From assembly GCA_949752745.1 (NCBI GenBank), contig OX457026.1, positions 25,823,116-25,887,115 on the forward strand: DNA of 64,000 bases, written 5' to 3'. This DNA is from Protula sp. h YS-2021 (taxonomy: Eukaryota; Annelida; Polychaeta; Sabellida; Serpulidae). The position numbers were made by a program, and so were the translations under genes. The notes below the pieces were generated by a model. The model saw nothing but the letters and a program-made list of their open reading frames with translations. It had not been told where the DNA came from and did no database searches. This document shows, piece after piece, positions 57,451 to 64,000 of this stretch (position 1 is the stretch's first letter; each line of letters begins with the position of its first letter).

Positions 57451-57757
57451 TTTTTTTGGTGACCATCATCCTCCACACCCCCTCCCCCCTTCTTCACAAA
57501 CTCAACAAGTTACTAACTACAAGATAATAATATGTTCGATTAAAAACTCACACAATAGCAGTTCTAAACCAATTGGAAAATTAAAAATTTGAACTAGTTT
57601 ACGAAACGTTAATTTCTAATTTCAACTACGACTAAAAGACAAGTTAAAATGGAGTTAAAAATCATCAATGCGCCTAAATTAACAAAGCATACATGAAGTT
57701 ATACATGAATATGAACACATGGCACAAGCTGATCCTAGTTCTATCTACTTTCGACTT

Positions 57758-58343
57758 TGCCAGCTCTAACTGCAATTGCATAATTAACAGTTACAACACA
57801 AAACTTTCAATTACAAATTAGGCCAATCAATCAAAATCCGGAGAAAATCTTTGAAAAGCAATTACAGCACAGAACAATAGAAGAATACATAAAATTAGAA
57901 CAATAGAAAATCAAACTTGTGAACCACAGTACAAAAACAAAATCACGGAAAAAAGTTGCAATTATAAAGTACAGTACTCTAATCCATCAAATGCAGTTTT
58001 TGTGAAATGCAATTGCAACGATAGATGAATATACATGTGGACCGAGATAAAAGACATAAAAGCAGTAAAATGTTGACAAAATATAAAAAAAAAAAAAAAA
58101 AAAACAAAAACAAAAAAAAAAAAAACAAAGAAAAAAAGCTAAAAAAAATTGAAAATATTTAAAAATGGTGCAGGACAATTTAAAAATTGTCCGCAATTTG
58201 GATTTAAAAACAGGCCGACCATTTAAAAATGGGTCGCCCATTTATAAATGGGCAACCCATTTTTAAATGGTTGGCCCGTTTATAAATTTAAAAACTGTGC
58301 AGCACAATTTATAAATTGTGCAGATTTAAAAATTGTGCCCAAC
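57758..58343 (-). repeat. Right terminal inverted repeat
   Basis: Inverse copy of the left arm, with the same series of TTTWWAAA palindromes between about 58150 and 58332. The A-rich runs differ in length from the matching T-rich runs of the left arm. Confidence 0.88.
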
Positions 58344-58350
58344 ATATATA

Positions 58351-59272
58351 TTAGTCCCCCCATATATCAGTACTTATTCTAAGCGTTATATACGGCAAAA
58401 CATCTGAATAGCAGTTACCCTGTTCTTAAAAAGCCAGAAATCAAGAGTCTTTGTCTCTCAAATAAATCTGAATCACATTCTAAAACAGGATTTGTTAAAA
58501 ATGTGCATCAAGCCGATTCTACGATAAAAATCTGATTTATTTTCATAGCTTGTGGTGCTGTGCTTTAGAAAAATTACAGGGAATCCGGTCTAGTTTGAAA
58601 TGCACATAAATCGCTCTTTCATTAACGAATTCACCGGTGACGGCATGACCCCATCTATCAAAGCGTATATCATCAAAGAACTGCTTAGGAACTGTTAAAA
58701 AAAAAAAAAAGAAAAGAAAAAAAAAAACTGAAAAATGGCAGTGAAAGGCTTTTCTTTTTTGAGATATTGATAAAACCAAAAATTCAATATTCCCGCCTAG
58801 CAAACGCTATGGATTTCTAGTCAAGCCGCAACTAAATTCTAAGTGAGATCGGTTCGTGGACTACTCCGCCCAGGAGTTTGTTTTATTGTGCGGATTTGTT
58901 TTATTTCTGAGAAAGACAGGTAATTCGCAAAAAATGAAAATGACTTGATGTCGAATTTCAATGACACTACCACTCAATGCCCGCAAGTATTATCCTTAAA
59001 ACATCCAATAAATAAGTAAAAATGTTAATAACCTATCTCCGGTTTCTCGAAAATTAAGGAACGCATTAAAACGCCCACTAGCAGCAATACCTGACTTTTG
59101 ATAAAAATATATATATATCTAATTATGTTTAGCAGTTTCTTTACATTTTTATTGTCTTTTCCATACTGAGAAATTCTAAGTCAGTACATGTATTGTTTGT
59201 TGTCCAGGAAAACGTGCAATCGGAGGTACCGCAACATACCTTCTTATCAGCATTTAAGCTTTTATATTAACA
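58351..59272 (-). other. Intronic DNA, nothing recognised
   Basis: AT-rich stretch between two repeat elements. It has an A-rich run near 58697-58728 and (TA)n near 59107. No coding or structural feature is supported. Confidence 0.5.
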
Positions 59273-60090
59273 AGCCATCGTAGAGGGCACAGCCCCCAAC
59301 CGGGGCCAAATACATGTGTAAGGCCCCCAATCACTGTACACTATATTCCAAGCCAGTAACAGAAATGTAATTTGGCAAAGTTTACGTAATAAGTAAGGTA
59401 GGTGAGATTCCTGAGATATGGTGTTCACAAGGTACATTTTCTTGGTTTATATACATAAACATTCTAAGTACCATGGTGACCTTGAAAGTGAGATCAAGGT
59501 CACCAAAACCTAATCAGATCGAGAACCTTTTATATAGAAGCCACACACCAAGTTTGATTGAAATCCACCTAGGACTTCTTGAGATATGGTGTTCACAAGG
59601 TACATTTTCTTGGTTGACATCCCTCAAATTTCTAAGTGCCATGGTGACCCTGAAAATAGGGTCAAGGTCACCAAAACCTAATCACGTCCAGAACCTTTTA
59701 TATAGAAGCCACACACTAGGTTTGATTGAAATCCACCTAGGACTTCTTGAGATATGGTGTTCACAAGGTACATTCTCTTGGTTGACATCCCTCAAATTTC
59801 TAAGTGCCATGGTGACCCTGAAAATAGGGTCAAGGTCACCAAAACCTAATTACATCCAGAGCTTTTATATAGAAGCCACACACTACGTTTGATTGAAATC
59901 CACCTAGGACTTCTTGAGATATGGCGTTCACAAGGTACATTTTCTTCATTCACATCCCTAAAATGTCTAAGTCCCATGGTGACCTTGAAAGTGGGGTCAA
60001 GGTCACCAAAACCTAACGGACAGACGGACGGACGGACAGACGGAAGCCGATCCTATAGCCCCCCTCCGGGTTCCTCGGTTGGGGGCTAAC
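59273..60090. mobile_element. Repeat element with short inverted ends and internal 168-bp tandem units
   Basis: AGCCCCCAACCG at 59291-59302 is matched by CGGTTGGGGGCT at 60076-60087. Inside are about 3.5 tandem units of 168 bp (CCATGG-anchored at 59471, 59639, 59807 and 59974), then a GGACAGACGGACGG-type microsatellite (60019-60045). It has no coding capacity: a 139-codon frame runs through it only because 168 is divisible by three. The left-end block ACAAGCCATCGT...CCCCAACCGG also occurs at 56846, inside the inverted-repeat element. Confidence 0.72.
59464..60007. repeat. 168-bp tandem units carrying inverted TCAAGGTCA sites
   Basis: Each of the four units has a GGTGACCYTGA half followed, after 7 bases, by TCAAGGTCACC. 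Units 1 and 4 have perfect TGACCTTGA and TCAAGGTCA on the two sides (unit 1 reads GATCAAGGTCA); units 2 and 3 have one changed base on the left side. TCAAGGTCA is the classical extended half-site of ERR/SF-1-type nuclear receptors. Confidence 0.8.
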
Positions 60091-60460
60091 AAGCTTTTCA
60101 AGCTTTAACTTAACTTCCGACGCCCCCCCCCACCCCCCTCTCACTCCCCCCGCTCGCTCCTCGCCAGCAAGCCACCTTGGCCAACCGTAGAGTCATCACT
60201 GAACTCCAATTACGCCAGTTTAACCTGCAATACCTGAAACTTCTTGATTCGATTGAAGTATCTTTAATAAGATGTATAGTTAACATAAACACCTATAATT
60301 CTAGGCAATTATCATATTTTTCAAGCTCGTTCAATACGACTAATTAAAAGGTAATAAAAAGGTAAACTAATAAAAAAAAAACGTTGAAAAAGTTCGCAAC
60401 TTTCGGGACGGCCTGCTACGTTACTAAAATTCTCATCAGCTTGGATTAACACGGTTATTA
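60091..60460 (-). other. Intronic DNA with C-rich patch
   Basis: It holds a C-rich patch at 60120-60150 and otherwise AT-rich DNA. No feature is supported. Confidence 0.5.
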
Positions 60461-61567
60461 CGCGAAGAATGCGCACTGAATGAAGTGAAGAATGCGCACT
60501 GAATCAAGCGAAGAATGCGCACTGAATCAAGTGAAGAATGCGCATCGAACGACGCGAAGAATGCGCACTGAATGAAGCGAAGAATGCGCACTGAATAAAG
60601 CCAAGAATACGCACTGAATGAAGCGAAGAATGCGCACCGAATGAAGTGAAGAGTGCGCACTGAATCAAGCGAAGAATGCGCACTGAATGAAGTGAAGAAT
60701 GCGCACTGAATCAAGCAAAGAATGCGCACCGAACGACGCGAAGAATGCGCACTGAATGAAGCGAAGAATGCGCACTGAATGAAGCGAAGAATGCGCACTG
60801 AATGAAGCGAAGAATGCCCACCGAATCAAGCGAAGAATGCGCACTGAATGAAGTGAAGAATGCGCACTGAATGAAGTGAAGAATGCGCACTGAATGAAGC
60901 GAAAAATCAGCACTGAATGAAGCCAAGAATACGCACTGAATGACGCGAAGAATGCGCACCGAACGACGCGAAGAATGCGCACTGAATGAAGCGAAGAATG
61001 CGCACTGAATGAAGCCAAGAATGCGCACCGAATGAAGCGAAGACTGCGCACTGAATGAAGCGAAGAATGCTCACCGAATAAAGCGAAGAATGCGCACTGA
61101 ATGAAGTGAAGAATGCGCACTGAATGAAGTGAAGAATGCGCACTAATGAAGCGAAGAATGCGCACTGAATGAAGCCAAGAATACGCACTGAATGACGCGA
61201 AGAATGCGCTCCGAACGACGCGAGGAATGCGCACTGAATGAAGCGAAGAATGCGAACTGAATGAAGCCAAGAATACGCACTGAATGAAGCCAAGAATACG
61301 CACTGAATGAAGTGAAGAATGCGCACTGAATCAAGCGAAGAATGCCCACCGAATCAAGCGAAGAATGCGCACTGAATGAAGCGAAGAATGCCCACCGAAT
61401 CAAGCGAAGAATGCGCACTGAATGAAGCGAAGAATGCGCACTGAATGAAGCCAAGAATGCGCACCGAATGACGCGAAGAGTGCGCACTGAATGAAGCCAA
61501 GAATACGCACTGAAGGAAGCGAAGAAAGCGCACCGAATAACGCAAAGAATGCGCACTGAATGAAGCC
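60461..61567. repeat. 23-bp minisatellite, about 48 copies
   Basis: The units are variants of GAAGAATGCGCACTGAATGA plus AGC, with recurrent substitutions (CACCGAA, GAATCAAG, GAACGACG, GCCAAGAATAC). Variant types recur in a similar order, hinting at higher-order duplication. The minus strand is open in all three frames over most of the array because the unit lacks stops in that orientation. It lies in the presumed upstream intron. Confidence 0.95.
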
Positions 61568-63589
61568 TTCAGTGTCTTTAATCGCCCACACTATTATCAT
61601 GGACATCGTAATTGACAAACGTGTTGCATATGTGATGAGTAGGTAATGAATACTCGTATACCAATGAGCGCATTTATTTACAGCCAGTGATAAAGTGAAA
61701 TTTAGTGCCTCAACAAATGTGAAGTACTCGTTACAGGAACCTCACAAAATCGTGTCACAACAATACGTGACGCCGCCTCATTTTTTTCTGGGGGGGGGGG
61801 GGTGGGGGTTACGATAATCCGCTTTATTGTAAGCGAAAAAAAAATGGCAAGGAAAACGGTATTAGCGGTGCATTTATCCGCTTTGCGACTGACCGATTTC
61901 TGCTGTATGCTTAGGAAAATGACAAGTCTATCACAACAATAGTGTTTTGAAGGCTGTGAATTTCTGGGCGTTTCTCAAAGGATCTGCATATTGTGACCGC
62001 TCCACTAACCGAGACTGGAAGGCTTCAGGATCCAAACAAGGATTCAGGTGGGTAAATGGATGTAATATGCAAATCCTGACGCGATCCCAGGCTGTGGTAT
62101 CGCGCCTCATCGGAAACATCCGGATATATGCCGGAAATTGCGGTATGTAACCGGAGAGCAAGCCAATGCAGCCGCATCCAGGATATGACCTTTTTACGGT
62201 TATAAACTTACACGAATATTTGGGTACTCAATCCAAAACGCACTGCGGTATTGTACAATTTTTTTTTACGAACAGATGCTGTACTCACAATCTACCATTA
62301 AGTGTTGAGCGCCGGCCTTTCTTAAAATTACTTCGATGATCCCCGCCCCCCCCCCCCCCCCGCCACCAACTTATCACATAGGTAGAAACAGTATGGATGA
62401 GCTTTGGGATGCCAAACTGACCAGTGAAACTGACCAATGGAACTGAACTAAGAGATGCGCAGGAAGATCTGCTTTCACACTCAGCAAGAACGAAACCGAT
62501 CTGAAGGGAAAAGACATGTTTTGTTAATCTTTCTCCTAATTTAAAAAAAAAAACGTGAAATGGTACACGGAGGTCTGCGCATCCAAACTGCAACATCTGC
62601 ACAGATCCGTCGAGAAATAAGAAAACGTTTCGTAAAGTTTTCCATTCAGTACCGTCCCCGCTCAGTGTGAAATGTAACATAGGTATCAACGTATACTGAT
62701 TTTAAAAACCCATTCAGTTCAGTTCCTTTCGGTCAGTGGAAAACAGCCTCAGGAGGTAATCCAGCCCTGTCAAAAAGGTAAAATACGTAAAACTGATCCC
62801 TCATTCAAACACGCACTCGTGGATTTATTTAAGGTTACGGCTCTGAAACAAGTGAATCAACATACCACTGGGTTGAAAGTGTATTGTATCCAAAACCAAA
62901 CAAACTGCCAAACGCTGTAGATATTTTAAATTATTATGATGTACTATTTCTTTACAAAGTGTCTCTTCAAAAGCATTCGTTTTGCCGTTGTATCATACTA
63001 AAATCGACACACATCACAGTTAAACGGGCACAGTGTAAAAGTGAAAATGTCTGATAAGCTCAGTAACAAAACTTTCCACAACTCCTTAGGGGGGTTCAAT
63101 TCGAAACGAACCCTTCGTGTCAGGGATGATATTTTGATACGATGTTAAGATTACAGTGTGCATTTTTAAGTGCGTGTTAGTGGGACAAGAATGGAAACTT
63201 TTAACAGCCCAACAATCAAGCTTTGACGTGCTAGACAAAATATTTTTAATGGTTTCTATTTATTTTTCTAACGCACTATGAAAAATAGGTTGAGCGTTAT
63301 ACGCTAGCATTTTGAAGACACGGCGTTACAATTTTCAATGACACCTAAAAGCAGTGTCATTAACTCTAGATTCAGTGTTATTTAGTTCTTTATAACTGAA
63401 ACCAAGACCTATTCACTTTAGAATACAGTGCGTTTTATAAGTCTGGAATATTGTAGGGGTGGGTGGATTTGGGCAAAAAAAAAAATTTCGATAATTTTTT
63501 CCATTGCATGCGTCAAAGTTTCGTTTTTAAGCTACAGTTTGAGACCATAAATAATGAATTCCACTGTGAAAGAAACTTGTGCCACCTTT
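61568..63589 (-). other. Intronic or upstream DNA, nothing recognised
   Basis: It holds a G run at about 61791-61808 and a C run at 62341-62360, with AT-rich DNA elsewhere. The minus frame around 61931-62161 has no splice or domain support. Confidence 0.45.
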
Positions 63590-63965
63590 CTTAACATGGC
63601 CGGGTCAGAAAATGATAGGATGATAGGATTGCTGAAGTGTTTTGTTTCAGCAAAAGTGACTCTCGAAGGCTGTAAGTGAAACGACTAAAGGCAAATATTG
63701 CAGGAGCTGAAGCACCAAAAAACTCACAAGTTCCATGAACACCATACGCCGATGCAATTCGATGCACGCACCAACTGGCCATCTTGTTGGTGCACAGATG
63801 GACACATAAAAATACCCAGGTTTTTGGAGATATAGGTGGTGCTTTAGCCATCAAAGAGTTGCTGTAATACTTTGCCAGGTGGTCGTGTCACTTACAGCCT
63901 CTATGAGTCACTGTTGCTTAAACAAACCACTCCAGCAATCCTATCATTTGACGAGACTGGTTACA
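63590..63965. repeat. Foldback (long imperfect palindrome) element
   Basis: The block CACTTACAGCC...GAGTCAC...AGCAATCCTATCAT occurs on the plus strand at about 63889-63952 and in inverse orientation at about 63618-63682. The similarity continues inwards to a small central hairpin, CACCAAC (about 63769) / GTTGGTG (about 63786). The arms are roughly 180 bp with perhaps 70-75% match. It is a candidate MITE or foldback element, close to the window's end. Confidence 0.72.
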
Positions 63966-64000
63966 TGTTCACTGGTCATTTTGTGAGATTTTTCTGATCC

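Larger units (their letters stand above)
56264..58343. mobile_element. Non-autonomous DNA element with 0.58-kb terminal inverted repeats
   Basis: The left arm (56264-56837) is repeated in inverse orientation as the right arm (57758-58343), almost identical apart from homopolymer lengths. Both start GTTGGGCACAATTTTTAAAT. The spacer of 920 bp (56838-57757) has no transposase frame; it holds a 51-bp tandem repeat. High identity between the arms suggests a fairly recent element or ongoing gene conversion. The family is not recognised. Confidence 0.88.

Noticed and set aside
59473..60089. ORF of 139 codons with repeated LGLLEIWCSQGTFSWLTSLK
   Set aside because: It runs through a 168-bp non-coding tandem repeat (56 codons per unit) and is open by period only.
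60436..61618. Several overlapping minus-strand ORFs with FIQCAFFASFSAHSS-type repeats (up to 212 codons)
   Set aside because: They are translations of the 23-bp minisatellite in shifting frames; the array is stop-free in that orientation, so the ORFs have no coding support.
61931..62161. Minus-strand ORF with HPFTHLNPCLDPEAF as a possible upstream exon
   Set aside because: No clear acceptor/donor pair in a phase compatible with the exon at 54102, and no recognisable domain.
63591..63854. Minus-strand 87-codon ORF at the right edge
   Set aside because: It lies entirely inside the foldback element; no domain and no conserved metal-binding spacing despite several Cys and His residues.

Overview
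This window looks like nuclear DNA of an invertebrate animal, probably a lophotrochozoan and perhaps a gastropod or other mollusc (inference only). The reasons are short exons with GT-AG introns, AT-rich introns with many poly(C)/poly(G) tracts, tyrosine-recombinase retrotransposons, minisatellites, and a retroposon tail of the (CAAT)n kind often seen in molluscs. I see no bacterial operon, CRISPR or plasmid feature.

Layout. 1-4.6 kb holds a badly decayed DIRS-like retrotransposon that runs off the left edge. About 6.9-14.5 kb holds a decayed non-LTR element (LINE) on the minus strand. A largely intact Ngaro/DIRS-type element (9,645-14,220, plus strand) has inserted into its endonuclease region. 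The insertion can be placed to the base because removing it at a shared ACT restores an open LINE frame. 16.9-21.6 kb is a complete ten-exon plus-strand gene, the orthologue of LRRC34 (415 residues). It has a 15-nt micro-exon and a triplicated 5' splice site. 22-26 kb is its 3' flank and a G-rich 21-bp minisatellite.

From 26.3 kb to at least 54.1 kb the minus strand carries one large gene related to A-kinase anchor protein 2 / MISP (AKAP2 C-terminal type motifs of the form ESIIEREIREQ...EREEELR). Four exons join in frame: 54102-50130, 33513-32906, 28831-27393 and 26547-26322. Three further exons each begin with a good ATG and end in the phase needed to join a shared exon. Those at 43680-43479 and 39694-39214 end in phase 1. 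The one at 30854-30690 ends in phase 0 and encodes a membrane-anchor segment. The gene therefore seems to use several alternative promoters to put different N-termini on one shared C-terminal half, including a predicted membrane-tethered form. This is the most interesting protein-coding observation here.

The introns and the right end are repeat-rich: a 26-bp minisatellite (44.9-46.1 kb) that repeats a GTAAGT splice-donor hexamer on the transcribed strand, a 2.1-kb inverted-repeat element with phased TTTWWAAA palindromes in its arms (56.26-58.34 kb), a 168-bp tandem repeat carrying inverted TCAAGGTCA-type sites (59.3-60.1 kb), a 23-bp minisatellite (60.46-61.57 kb) and a foldback element (63.59-63.97 kb). 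Exon calls rest on splice consensus and frame continuity read by eye; no transcript or homology search was available.
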